The position numbers and the translations under genes were made by a program. A stretch of 64,000 nt of DNA from positions 188,307 to 252,306 of the forward strand of contig NZ_FRAU01000003.1 of NCBI RefSeq assembly GCF_900142415.1. The letters are read 5' to 3'. Positions 48,928-59,100 of this stretch are shown piece by piece; position 1 is the stretch's first letter, and each line of letters begins with the position of its first letter. Source of the stretch: Rhodothermus profundi (GTDB lineage Bacteria > Bacteroidota > Rhodothermia > Rhodothermales > Rhodothermaceae). The notes beneath the pieces were generated by a model. The model saw only the letters and a program-made list of their open reading frames with translations, did no database searches and was not told the DNA's origin.

Positions 48928-50217
48928 TCAATGATCAGCATGTACAAACACATCCCCATCCTCAAATACCCCGGCTCCCCCCACTGCATATTTACGATCT
49001 TCTGGATTTGCCCGGTCAAACACCTTCTGGCCTTCCACCCAGGTTTGCTCTACATGCGTATAGACGCTGAGCGGATCGCCGGACAAAACGATAAAGTCCG
49101 CGTCTTTACCGGGCTCCAGGGAGCCGATGCGGTCGGCCAGGTCTAGCATGCGGGCGCCGGCCAGCGTAAGGGCCTCCAGAGCCTTTTCGGGAGACATGCC
49201 CGCCCGAACGGCCAGGGCTGCCGCTCGCAGGAACCATCGCGAATCTGTAATCAGGTCATCGGTATGAATGGCCACTGCTGCACCAGCTTGCTCCAGCGCG
49301 GCCCCATTTTTCATGCTTAGATCCACTGCTTCCAGTTTACCGCCTGGCGCATCCAGGATGATGATGGAGCTGGGCACGCCAGCAGCGGCAATTTCATCGG
49401 CCACCTTCCAGGCCTCGCTGACGTGGTGCAGCACAACGCGGAATCCAAATTCTCGTTGCAGACGCAGCACAGTCAGAATGTCGTCGTGCCGATGCGTGTG
49501 AAAATGCACGATCCGCCGCCCGTCCAGCACCTCCAACAGCGCTTCCATATCCAGATCACGCTCTGGCATCTTCTCGGGATCACCCTTTGCCTGTTCGATT
49601 TTGCGCCGATAGGCTAAGGCTTTCAGAAACTGCTGGCGCACCAGGGCGGCTGCCTTGGCCCGGGTCCCTGGAAACGGGGGATCGCCCTGCGGATTGGTAC
49701 CGTTGGCCATTTTTAATCCCCCGCAGACCTCTGTCAGCGGGTCTTTGCAGTAAAGCAGGTCTTCAATGGTGTTGCCTTTGCGCAGCTTCAAGTAAACCGT
49801 CTGACCACTGAGCAGGTGGCCAGAACCCGACATCACATTCACAGTGGTTATGCCGCCTGCCCGCGCCCGCTGCACCGAGCTATGCCGCACATCAATGGCA
49901 TCCAGGGTGCGGACCGCCGGATGCATGGGCGCGGAGCGGTCGCCGCCTTCAACGCGACCAATGTGTGAATGCGTATCGACCAGTCCCGGCATAATTACCT
50001 TACCCGTCACGTCATAAACCGTAGCTCGCTCCGGAACTGGCACGCTATCCTCGGGCCCTACCGCCACGATCTTGCCATGCTGCACCACCAGCACGCCGCG
50101 TTCAATGGGAGGCTGACTGATGGGATAAAGTCGGGCCCCACGAAAAACCAGCGGCTGTTCTTGCCCATAGAGCACCAACGGGACCAGAACCGCCAACAAT
50201 GTCAGAGATACCCGCAT
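48928..50217 (-). CDS. Secreted amidohydrolase family protein with intact metal site
   Basis: 429 aa from ATG 50217, chosen for its signal peptide (MRVSLTLLAVLVPLVLYGQ) over the upstream codon at 50274. The catalytic layout is MPGLVDTHSHIG (His83, His85), VHFHTHRHDDIL, FRVVLHHVSEAW and AVAIHTDDL, then DLADRIGSLEPGKDADFIVLSG. This resembles imidazolonepropionase-like or dipeptidase-type amidohydrolases with a binuclear metal site. The substrate is unknown. It is followed 27 bp later by a paralogue that lacks the ligands. Divergent from the TonB-like gene. Confidence 0.88.
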   Translation of the reverse strand: MRVSLTLLAVLVPLVLYGQEQPLVFRGARLYPISQPPIERGVLVVQHGKIVAVGPEDSVPVPERATVYDVTGKVIMPGLVDTHSHIGRVEGGDRSAPMHPAVRTLDAIDVRHSSVQRARAGGITTVNVMSGSGHLLSGQTVYLKLRKGNTIEDLLYCKDPLTEVCGGLKMANGTNPQGDPPFPGTRAKAAALVRQQFLKALAYRRKIEQAKGDPEKMPERDLDMEALLEVLDGRRIVHFHTHRHDDILTVLRLQREFGFRVVLHHVSEAWKVADEIAAAGVPSSIIILDAPGGKLEAVDLSMKNGAALEQAGAAVAIHTDDLITDSRWFLRAAALAVRAGMSPEKALEALTLAGARMLDLADRIGSLEPGKDADFIVLSGDPLSVYTHVEQTWVEGQKVFDRANPEDRKYAVGGAGVFEDGDVFVHADH

Positions 50218-50368
50218 ACGCTGGCTCCAGGTTGGGTGGCACATACCTATGCAGAGGGTTTTAAAGTTAGGCAAAATTCAGAAAAGGGCGGACGTCGATG
50301 AGCCATCCGGCAACTTTTTGGACTGTCTATGGTTTTTTCACAGAGGTTTCTCACTGGGTGAGGTGGTC

Positions 50369-51076
50369 ATGGGGCGTGGGCCTACAGGGTCTTGGAGACG
50401 CCGCCAGCTCTACCATCGGCTGGAAGTGCGAGAGCACATCTATGCGCTCCGCCTCCTTGGCAGCTTAGCCGTTGTCCTCATGCTGTGTTTATGGCTTACC
50501 CGGCTTCCCTGGTACCCGGCCCCACGTCCCATCGGCTGGCAACTGGTCGAAGAAGATCGGCGACTGGCCTTAATGGCGACGCAGCTTGAAGCGAAAGCCC
50601 AGGAAGACGCAGGCGTTCCGATCACCCGCTTTACGCCCCCAGAACCTGAACAGAAACAGGAAGGCCGCGACACTTCGCAGCGGCCAACGTTTAAGCTGCG
50701 CCGCCGGTTAGAACCTCCGGCGCGTCTCCAGGCGCGAGAAGTTATCTTCGAGAACCCAGAGCAACCACCACGCATCATTGGAGGATTAGGGGCTTACTAC
50801 ATCCACATCGAATACCCAGAGGAAGCCATTCGTGCGGGTATTGAAGGGCGGCTGGTGCTTCGTTTTATTGTAGAAACGGACGGACGCCCCTCCCGCATTC
50901 AGGTCATTGAACCGCTGCATCCACTCCTTGACTCAGCGGCTGTAGCGGCCCTGCGCCGCGTGCGTTTCATTCCGGGTAAACAGAACGGCCGTCCGGTGCG
51001 CGTCCGCATGCAGTTGCCCGTGCGCTTTCGCTTGCTACCCAGTCCGGTTCAGGCCAACAACGACGGTGGGCATTAA
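50369..51076 (+). CDS. TonB-family protein with single membrane anchor
   Basis: 235 aa from ATG 50369, preceded by GTGAGGTGGTC as ribosome-binding site. It has a basic N-terminus, one transmembrane helix (about residues 27-45, LRLLGSLAVVLMLCLWL) and a charged linker. The C-terminal TonB domain (about 145-225) reads IEYPEEAIRAGIEGRLVLRFIV, then DGRPSRIQVIEPLHPLLDSAAV and RVRFIPGKQNGRPV. TonB transduces proton-motive energy to outer-membrane receptors. No ExbB/ExbD or receptor gene is adjacent, so its partner is unknown. Confidence 0.85.
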   Translation: MGRGPTGSWRRRQLYHRLEVREHIYALRLLGSLAVVLMLCLWLTRLPWYPAPRPIGWQLVEEDRRLALMATQLEAKAQEDAGVPITRFTPPEPEQKQEGRDTSQRPTFKLRRRLEPPARLQAREVIFENPEQPPRIIGGLGAYYIHIEYPEEAIRAGIEGRLVLRFIVETDGRPSRIQVIEPLHPLLDSAAVAALRRVRFIPGKQNGRPVRVRMQLPVRFRLLPSPVQANNDGGH

Positions 51077-51083
51077 CGCAGCT

Positions 51084-52202
51084 TTACCACCCCGAAACAA
51101 TCACTTCGTCACTCTCGGGCAACTCAGGAGGAGGCAGCGCATCCAGGTTCAGCACGTCCTGTCCAACCTGCTGTTGCCAGCGCTCCTGTGCCCTTCGATT
51201 ACCCGATACCCAGCGGAACGTCGCTGCGGTACCATCTTCAGAGATGGTCAGCACCCCAGACAACACGCAGAGCGGTCGGAACCAACCGCCTTCGCGCCAG
51301 CGTGCGGTTACCTCCACCACATACTGGAGGTTCAGTGGATTAAAACTCCAGCTTTCCACCTGAAGCCAGACAGGATACCATCGCCCGCTGAGGCGCTCGA
51401 CCACCTGCTGCAACGCTTCTCCGGCGAAATGCGCCACTTCCGCTTTACGTTCGGCCTCCGTCTTAGGCCGCAAGCGCCGCGTAACAGACGTAAGCAGCTC
51501 AGGCGTCTCCAGGCCGGCGTAAAGCTCAAAGGTCACCGTAGCCGAACGCCCGACGCGAAATTGCTGCTGCAACGCGTAGCGAAAATCAGAAAAAGCAGGC
51601 AGTGCAGACAGTTCGATAACCCCTTCCCAGGTTCGGAGGGGCACGCGGAGTTGACTGTGCGGATCAGCCTGCGTTCCGATAAGCAGATATCCCTGAAACG
51701 ACCGTTGCAGTGGCAGTGGCTCCCAGCCATCCCCGTCGTAGCGCTGACGCTCCCATCGGGAACGCAGCCGATAGTAGAGCCGAGCTGTTGTTCCCTGGAA
51801 CGGATAGACGATTTCTGGCTCAACAACCAGCCGTTTGGGGGACGCATTCAGGCCAATCTGATCACACACCACCCGCCCCGCGAACCATCCACACACTTCC
51901 AGCAACAGCCGCTCCTGATCCTCCAACCGAGCATCTGGAACCGGAATCATCCGCGCTGCGCCCAGATACAGCGTATCGTAACGTGCGCTCAGCAGCAGGA
52001 CTTGCAACGAATCGGGTTGGACGGGCTCAGGACTGCTCGGCCACCGCTGCTTTACAAACTGCACAGCTACCTGCAAGGAATCCCATCCGTACCGGTGCAG
52101 CAAAAGCTGGGCAACCCGGTAAGACGCTTGCTGCTGGCAGCCGCTTAGTAGCAATACCAGCACAATACCTGCAATCCAGCCCGCAATTTTTCCCGTTCGC
52201 AT
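51084..52202 (-). CDS. Predicted lipoprotein of unknown function
   Basis: 372 aa from ATG 52202 with a lipobox (IAGIVLVLLLSGC). The rest is a soluble, largely beta-predicted region (WEPLPLQRSFQGYLLIGTQA, RYALQQQFRVGRSATVTFEL, VEVTARWREGGWFRPL) with no recognised domain or catalytic motif. It is convergent with the TonB-like gene (7 bp apart) and lies 33 bp downstream of the Nudix gene on the same strand. Periplasm-facing membrane lipoprotein is the only safe statement. Confidence 0.7.
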   Translation of the reverse strand: MRTGKIAGWIAGIVLVLLLSGCQQQASYRVAQLLLHRYGWDSLQVAVQFVKQRWPSSPEPVQPDSLQVLLLSARYDTLYLGAARMIPVPDARLEDQERLLLEVCGWFAGRVVCDQIGLNASPKRLVVEPEIVYPFQGTTARLYYRLRSRWERQRYDGDGWEPLPLQRSFQGYLLIGTQADPHSQLRVPLRTWEGVIELSALPAFSDFRYALQQQFRVGRSATVTFELYAGLETPELLTSVTRRLRPKTEAERKAEVAHFAGEALQQVVERLSGRWYPVWLQVESWSFNPLNLQYVVEVTARWREGGWFRPLCVLSGVLTISEDGTAATFRWVSGNRRAQERWQQQVGQDVLNLDALPPPELPESDEVIVSGW

Positions 52203-52235
52203 GACCATGCCCAGGGAGGCCGCCTACAGAACGAA

Positions 52236-52802
52236 TCAGGCCGCCCGGTTCGCATGCCCATCAGGCAAAATCCCACGAAAATGGGCCCAGAACAGCGCAG
52301 CCGCGTGAATCCCATGTATAATCTGCCCTTCGTCGGCTAAACGCAAGGCATCAGCCGGGCTTACAAGGCGAACCTCCATGTCTTCCCCCGGATCCAGACG
52401 CGGCGATCTGACCTGCCGTGCCGCTCGTGCTACAAAGATGTGCGCCAGGTTGGTGTGCTTGCTGGGGTCCGGCGCGCAACGCCCCAGCGGTTCCCAGCAG
52501 CAGGCCTCATAACCGGTCTCTTCCAGCAATTCACGCTGCGCCGCCTCCAGCGGATCTTCCCCCGGCTCAATTCCACCGGCCGGAAGCTCCAGGCTCACAA
52601 CCCCCAGGCCGTGCCGGTACTGCTCTACCATTACCAACTGTCCCTCCTCTGTCAAACAGAGCACGCACACCCAGTCTGGATACTCAATGACATGAAACTC
52701 TTCAATCTCTTCTCCACTGGGTAAGCGCACCCGATCCACGCGAAGGTTCATCCACCAGCGTCGGAGCAGATACTCCTGTTTAAGAACTTTCCAGCGTTTC
52801 AT
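52236..52802 (-). CDS. Nudix hydrolase, ADP-ribose pyrophosphatase type
   Basis: 188 aa. The Nudix box GGIEPGEDPLEAAQRELLEETGYEA fits GX5EX7REUXEEXGU. An N-terminal segment (LRVDRVRLPSGEEIEEFHV) and VMVEQYRHGLGVVSLELPAG before the box are typical of ADP-ribose or NDP-sugar pyrophosphatases (NudF-like). It hydrolyses nucleoside diphosphates linked to another moiety in the cytoplasm. It heads the minus-strand pair with the lipoprotein gene. The intergenic region upstream is 169 bp and divergent from DoxX. Confidence 0.9.
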   Translation of the reverse strand: MKRWKVLKQEYLLRRWWMNLRVDRVRLPSGEEIEEFHVIEYPDWVCVLCLTEEGQLVMVEQYRHGLGVVSLELPAGGIEPGEDPLEAAQRELLEETGYEACCWEPLGRCAPDPSKHTNLAHIFVARAARQVRSPRLDPGEDMEVRLVSPADALRLADEGQIIHGIHAAALFWAHFRGILPDGHANRAA

Positions 52803-52971
52803 CTATGCCGACAGATCGGTCCTACCAAAGCGTCAATGGGCATCAAACAACATACCGTCGGGCGGTAACGCACATGGATCCAAAAAGATGCGGCAGGCCG
52901 GAACGCTTTGCGGTGGTTGGCATATCTCCTCTTTAAGAAATCTTAACAATTAACAATCATCCTGCGGGACC

Positions 52972-53436
52972 ATGAGACCGCTCAAGGACCTCTACACCTG
53001 GCTTGACGCGCATCGGCTGCTCGGGTATGACCTGATCCGCATGTACCTGGGGGTGGCGCTTTTTGTACGTGGGTGGCTGTTTGTAGCCGACTCTTCCCGG
53101 ATTATGGCTTTTGTGGAGGGTCAGAATCTGGACTGGTTCCTGCCCATGGCGGCGGTCCACTACGTCGCGCTGGCACACCTGGCCGGCGGCCTGATGCTGG
53201 CAGCCGGGCTGCTCACGCGTCTGGCTGCCCTGGCACAGGTACCTATCCTGTTTGTCGCAACTTTCCTTCTGCACTTGCAGGAAGGTCTGCTTTCGACCAG
53301 CCAGTCGCTGGAGCTCTCAGCACTGGTGCTGTTTCTGCTGGTCGTGTACAGCGTCTTTGGCGCCGGTCCGTATTCACTTGATGCCCGGATACTGTCCAGG
53401 CCTTCTGCCCAACGACTGGAGCCTCAGGGCGCCTGA
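52972..53436 (+). CDS. DoxX-family membrane protein
   Basis: 154 aa with four hydrophobic helices. Features are [18 protein letters not shown], then [21 protein letters not shown] (the DoxX G-x-x-L-x-x-G region), [16 protein letters not shown] and [20 protein letters not shown] with the final GPYSLDARI. DoxX proteins are inner-membrane components linked to quinol or thiosulfate oxidation and to oxidative-stress sensing. Function here is not assigned. Its 3' end overlaps the convergent msrB gene by 13 bp. The upstream region has a direct repeat TTAACAA TTAACAA. Confidence 0.82.
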   Translation: MRPLKDLYTWLDAHRLLGYDLIRMYLGVALFVRGWLFVADSSRIMAFVEGQNLDWFLPMAAVHYVALAHLAGGLMLAAGLLTRLAALAQVPILFVATFLLHLQEGLLSTSQSLELSALVLFLLVVYSVFGAGPYSLDARILSRPSAQRLEPQGA

Positions 53437-53834
53437 TCAGCTGGTTCAAAAACCAGCGCAGCCGAGTTAATGCAGTAGCGCAGCCCTGTAGGCGGCGGCC
53501 CATCCGGAAACACATGTCCCAGATGGCCTCCGCAGGCAGCACAATGCACCTCAATGCGATGCATCCCCAGACTGTAGTCGTCGGACGTCTCGACGTGCGC
53601 CGGGTCAATCGGGGCATAAAAACTTGGCCATCCGGTACCCGAATCATACTTCGCAGCGGACGAAAACAAAGGCAGCCCACATCCTGCGCAACGATAAATG
53701 CCCGGCGCTTTGTGATTCCAGTATTTTCCGCTAAAGGCTGGCTCCGTACCATGTTCTCGCAGAATGCGATACTGCTCTGGCGTCAGCAACTGTCGCCATT
53801 CTTCTTCAGTGCGCGTAACCCTGGGAACAGCCAT
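53424..53834 (-). CDS. msrB: Peptide methionine-R-sulfoxide reductase MsrB
   Basis: 136 aa from ATG 53834; the longer upstream frame is non-coding. Zinc-binding CAGCG and CAACGG motifs and the catalytic Cys in [11 protein letters not shown] are present, together with the signatures [28 protein letters not shown] and [18 protein letters not shown]. It reduces Met-R-sulfoxide in proteins using thioredoxin, in the cytoplasm as no signal peptide is seen. It is convergent with DoxX (13-bp overlap) and divergent from the acyl-CoA synthetase gene. Confidence 0.95.
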   Translation of the reverse strand: MAVPRVTRTEEEWRQLLTPEQYRILREHGTEPAFSGKYWNHKAPGIYRCAGCGLPLFSSAAKYDSGTGWPSFYAPIDPAHVETSDDYSLGMHRIEVHCAACGGHLGHVFPDGPPPTGLRYCINSAALVFEPADQAP

Positions 53835-53943
53835 CGCACTATCCGGATCGTTACTCTTCGGGCTTCCTAAACGATCTTGCACCGGGCAAGCTCCTCCCCG
53901 TATCATTAAAGGTCCCTCCGACACAACCGGTGGTATCCGAACC

Positions 53944-55935
53944 ATGCAAACAGGAAGCGCTTTTGATTCGATTACAGAAACGTTTCCCTTCAACCAGCCC
54001 GTAGTCTGGGAACCGCGACCGGAATGGATTGCGGCCAGCAACCTGCAGCGATTCATGAATCGCCACCGCATCAGCTCACTGGACGAGCTGCAGGCGCGTT
54101 CGGTCGAGGATCCGGAATGGTTCTGGCCGGCCGTGCTGGAAGACCTGGACATTCGCTTCTACCGCCCTTATACGCAGATCTTAGACCTGAGCGAGGGCCC
54201 TGCCTTTCCCCGCTGGTGCGTCGGCGGTCAGCTCAACATCGTCCATAATCTGCTGGACAAATGGCAGGAAACGGAAACGGCCGAACGCATCGCCCTGCGC
54301 TGGGAAGGCGAAGAAGGAACGCAGCGCACACTGACCTACGCAGGACTGCATGCCGAGGTCTGTCGCTGCGCTCGCGCTCTGCAAACCCTGGGCTTCCAGC
54401 AAGGTGACGTGGCCGCGCTGTTTATGCCTATGACGCCCGAGCTGGTCATCGCTTTTCTCGCTGTGATCAAGCTGGGCGGCATTGTGCTACCGCTTTTCAG
54501 CGGCTACGGCGCCGAAGCAGTCCGCACCCGCATTCGCGACGCAGCCGCACGCTTTCTGTTTACGGCCGACGAGTTTTACCGGCGCGGCCGCCCTGTCTAT
54601 CTGAAGCCAATTGCGGACGAGGCGCTGGCCGACTGTCCCAGCGTAGCGCACGTCATTGTCTTCCGGCGCCTGGAAACCGAGCCCGCGTCGGTCCCTATGC
54701 AGCCCGGACGCGACCACTGGTGGCATGAGCTCGTCTGGCCGCAGCCGTCCGAGGCCGAGACGGTCCGCACCGAGGCCGAGGATGTGCTCATGGTCATCTA
54801 CACCAGCGGGACCACCGGCCGTCCCAAAGGCGCAGTTCACACGCACTGCGGCTTTCCCATTAAAGCCGCGCAGGACATGTACCAGTGCATGGATCTCAAG
54901 CCTGGCGAAACCATGTACTGGGTCACAGACATGGGCTGGATGATGGGGCCCTGGTTGGTTTTTGGCACCTTGCTTATCGGTGCCACCATGGTGCTCTACG
55001 ATGGCGCACCCGACTATCCAGACGTGGATCGCCTGTGGGCACTGGTCGAGCAGCATCGCATTACGCATCTGGGCGTCTCCCCTACCCTGATCCGGGCTCT
55101 GCGTCCCCATGGACCAGAGCCCATCCACCGCCACGATCTGTCGAGCCTGCGCGCCGTCGGTTCAACCGGAAGTCCCTGGGACCCTGATTCCTGGCTCTGG
55201 TGCTTTGAACACGTGCTTGGCCGTGAAAAGCCCATTCTGAACTACTCGGGCGGCACGGAAATCTCTGGAGGTATCCTCTGCGGGAATTTCTTCCGCCCCC
55301 TGAAACCCTGCGCGTTCTCCGGACCGGTGCCGGGCATGGCCGCCGATGTAGTGGACGAACAGGGACGTCCCGTGCGGGAAGCAGTCGGCGAACTCGTTAT
55401 CCGCAAACCCTGGATTGGCATGACCCGGGGCTTCTGGCGCGACCGGGAACGCTATCTCGATACCTACTGGCGGCGCATCGAAGGCCTCTGGGTACATGGC
55501 GACTTTGCTGCCATTGACCGCGATGGCCTCTGGTACATTCTGGGACGCTCAGACGATACGATCAAAGTGGGCGGCAAGCGGCTGGGGCCGGCCGAGGTCG
55601 AGGCAATCCTGAACGCGCACGAAGCCGTCGCCGAAAGCGCGGCCATTGGGGTCCCTCACGAAGTCAAAGGCGAAGAGGTGGTTGCTTTCGTGGTGCTCAA
55701 GCCTGGCAGAACGCCCTCCGAACGTCTCCGCCAGGAGCTTATGGATCGGGTGGTAGCCGCGCTGGGCAAACCGCTAAAACCTCGCGAAATTCGTTTCGTG
55801 ACTGCCCTGCCCAAAACGCGCAATGCTAAGATCATGCGTCGTGTGATTCGGGCAACCTATCTGGGACAGGACCCAGGCGACCTGAGCAGCCTTGAAGACC
55901 CAACAGCCGTCGAAGCCATTCGGCAGGCTGTCTGA
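53944..55935 (+). CDS. AMP-forming acyl-CoA synthetase (acetyl-CoA synthetase-like)
   Basis: 663 aa from ATG 53944; the 60 upstream codons in frame are antisense to msrB and not used. ANL superfamily: P-loop [43 protein letters not shown], hinge [20 protein letters not shown], and the C-terminal Lys segment [14 protein letters not shown]. It activates a carboxylic acid as acyl-AMP and then acyl-CoA. The size and N-terminal region fit acetyl-/propionyl-CoA synthetase relatives. The exact acid is not fixed by sequence. Confidence 0.9.
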   Translation: MQTGSAFDSITETFPFNQPVVWEPRPEWIAASNLQRFMNRHRISSLDELQARSVEDPEWFWPAVLEDLDIRFYRPYTQILDLSEGPAFPRWCVGGQLNIVHNLLDKWQETETAERIALRWEGEEGTQRTLTYAGLHAEVCRCARALQTLGFQQGDVAALFMPMTPELVIAFLAVIKLGGIVLPLFSGYGAEAVRTRIRDAAARFLFTADEFYRRGRPVYLKPIADEALADCPSVAHVIVFRRLETEPASVPMQPGRDHWWHELVWPQPSEAETVRTEAEDVLMVIYTSGTTGRPKGAVHTHCGFPIKAAQDMYQCMDLKPGETMYWVTDMGWMMGPWLVFGTLLIGATMVLYDGAPDYPDVDRLWALVEQHRITHLGVSPTLIRALRPHGPEPIHRHDLSSLRAVGSTGSPWDPDSWLWCFEHVLGREKPILNYSGGTEISGGILCGNFFRPLKPCAFSGPVPGMAADVVDEQGRPVREAVGELVIRKPWIGMTRGFWRDRERYLDTYWRRIEGLWVHGDFAAIDRDGLWYILGRSDDTIKVGGKRLGPAEVEAILNAHEAVAESAAIGVPHEVKGEEVVAFVVLKPGRTPSERLRQELMDRVVAALGKPLKPREIRFVTALPKTRNAKIMRRVIRATYLGQDPGDLSSLEDPTAVEAIRQAV

Positions 55936-56164
55936 CTGCTGTCTATTTGGGCACTCAGCCAGGTGTCGGAAGGCTCCTGGTATTTGCCTGTAAAATAACC
56001 TGTCGGCTGCGGCTCGCTCATTGGCCTCAGGCCTCCAGGTTCGTCGCCGCCATGGGAGACCGTTTTCCTCCCACCATTCCTTACAGGACACTGCGCTCGC
56101 CTTGCCCGTATCCCCCGACGACGCTAACTTGCAGAGGTCGTGTGATGTTGTGTTACCTGAAGCC

Positions 56165-59100
56165 ATGCCCCACAGCCGGAATACCTGCCTTTTGACGCTG
56201 CTATGGGTGGCGCTGCTTGCAACTGCCTGCCGCCCAACCCCCTCGGTGCCGGAGCCCGGCACTGATGCCTATCAGGAAACCATCACCGCCTTCTATACAG
56301 GGCTGGCAGCCCTGCAGGCCGGCGAAGATCGCGGAGCCCGTGCACTTTTAGAACGGGTGACCGAACAGGCTCCCGGCGAACCGGCCGCCTGGGCCAACCT
56401 GGGCCTGCTGGCCCTGCGCCGAAACGATCTGGAAGCGGCCCGCCGCTATCTGAATCAGGCCGCCCGTCTGGCCCCTGAAAATCCGCGCATTCACGTGCTG
56501 CAAGCGCGACTGGCCCTGGCCGAAGACCAACCTGAACAAGCCCGATCACATTTGCTCCAGGCGCTCCGCACCGACCCATCTGATCTTGAAGCCGCCTATT
56601 TGCTGTTCCAGCTGCTGGAGACCCATCCTATGCCCGACGATACGCTAACGGCCGACACGCTGCTTGCCCGCATGCTGCACTACCACCCCGACAACCAGGC
56701 CCTCTGGCTGGAACGCCTGCACCGAGCGGTCGCCACCCAAAACGCACGAATGCTTCGCGAAACCGTTACGCATCTGCAATCCCTTGTCAGCACCTGGCCG
56801 GAAGAGGCGCGCGTTGTCTGGCAGGAACTGCAAGCCCTGATCCGCCCCCCTGACTGGACGGCTCTGACCACTCAGGTGCGCTTCCTTCGGAACACGCTTC
56901 TTCAGCATCCAGCCTTTCGGACCGACCTGGCCGAACTGCAACCACCACCGGATGTGCTCAGCCCCCCTCTTTCCAATCCCTTGCGCCTGAAACGCCCACA
57001 GGCCACCTTTGCCCTGCCCGATACGCTCATGACCTTCCAGCCAGAGCCATTGTCCACGGCTTCCGTACAGGCGCTGCGCGTGGTCTGGAAGGCCGCCGAT
57101 GCCAGCCCCTCCCTGCTTCTGGTCCGCGCACGCGACGTGCAATTCCACGACGGTGCTGTGCTAAACCGTCCGGGCCCTACACCACCGACCGTTTCTCCAC
57201 GCAACAGTCTGGCCCTGTTCGATTTCGACAATGACTTCCGCATGGACATTGCCCTGCTGGGCCGCCAGGGCCTCCGGCTTTATCGCCAACATGCCGATGG
57301 TGCCTTCACCACGATAGAGCTCCCAGACCTGCCTGCGGTCACCCTTACCGGCCTCTGGGTAGCTGACTTTGACCTAGAAGGCGATCTGGACCTACTGGTG
57401 GGCACCCGTTCTGGCATTTTCTGGGTGGGCAATAACGGAGACCAGACCTTCCAGATCCAACGCGTCTTCTCCACAGCTCCCCATCAACTCGTCTGGAGCG
57501 ACCTCGACAGCGATGGCGACCCTGATCTGGCCGTGCTCGACCTGAACGGCACGCTCCACCTCTGGCGCAACGAGCGCCAGGGTCTCTTTCTGCCCGATAC
57601 GACCCTACCCTCCACCACAAGCTGCACCATCACTACCGCCGACCTGGATCACAACGGCCGTCTCGAACTGATCCTGTGGCGTCCCGACGGTACGCTGCAG
57701 CAACTGGCCTACGCCCCGCACACCCGCTCCTGGCACATATCTTCCCTGCCCTCTCGGACACCTACGCTTCCCGAATCTACCTGCCGCCAGGCACACCTCT
57801 TTACCGCCGACCTGGACAACAACGGCGCTCAGGATCTCATCGCATCCGTGCCTGCCCAGACCTGGATCTGGCTGGTTAACGCCCGCGGAAATCTCCGCCC
57901 CGAACCGCTCTCCCTCAACGCGCAGACTTTTGACGCAGCTGACCTCAACGGGGACGGTCGCCTGGATCTTGCTGCCGTCCAACCCGACGGCACCCCCATT
58001 CGCCTCCTGAACCAGAGCGACGCCCCCTATGGCTGGACGCAACTGCATCCCCAGGCCGTTGTCGTGGGTGACCAGCGCGTGAACAGCTTCGGCATCGGGG
58101 GGATTGTCGAAATCCGCGCCGGCACTATCTATCAGAAGCAGGTCATTCAGGCCCCGGTAGTGCATTTCGGCCTCGGACTGGAAACGCGCGTGCCGCTGGC
58201 CCGCATCGTCTGGCCCAACGGCAACGTCCAGGCCGAGTTCAACCTGGCCGCTAACCAGACTGTGCAGGCCACGCAACGCCTGAAAGGCTCCTGTCCCTGG
58301 GTCTTTACATTCAACGGCGAACGCATGGTCTTCGTGACCGACTTCATCTGGGGTTCGCCGCTGGGCCTGCGCATCAATGCCCAGGAAACAGGCGATATTG
58401 CCCAGACCGAAGACTGGATTAAAATCCGCGGCGACCAGCTCCGCCCGCGCAACGGTTTCTATGACGTGCGCATCACGGCCGAGCTATGGGAAACGCACTT
58501 CTTTGATCATATATCACTCATGGCGGTCGATCATCCGGAAGGAACCGAAATCTGGGTAGACGAACGCTTTGCTTTCCCTCCACGCCTGTTGAAACTCTAC
58601 ACCACCGGCCCCGTGCAGCCCATCGCTCGCGCTACCAACCACACCGGCCGAGACGTAACCGCGATGGTGCAACAGCGCGACGGCCACTATTTCGACGCAT
58701 TTGCGCTGGGCGCCTACCAGGGCATCGCCGAACCGCACTTCATTGAGGTGGATCTGGGTAAGGAGGTGCCGGCAGATCAGCCCCTTTACCTGATCGCCTA
58801 CGGCTGGCTGCGGCCTACCGATAGCTCCATTAACGTTGCCATCAGTCAGGGACGCCACCCGCGGCCGCGGGGCCTGCGCGTCGAGGTCCCTGACGGCCAG
58901 GGGGGCTGGCGCGTAGCGTACCCGGACCTGGGCTTTCCGGCCGGTCGCCTGAAAACGATTGTGATTGACCTGACGAATCAGTTTCCGAAAGGCGGTCCTT
59001 ACCGCGTGCGCCTCCATACTAACCTGGAAATCTACTGGGACTGGATTGGCTGGGCAGAAGGCCGTCCTGCGCTTTCGCTGCGCACCCACCGCCTGCAACC

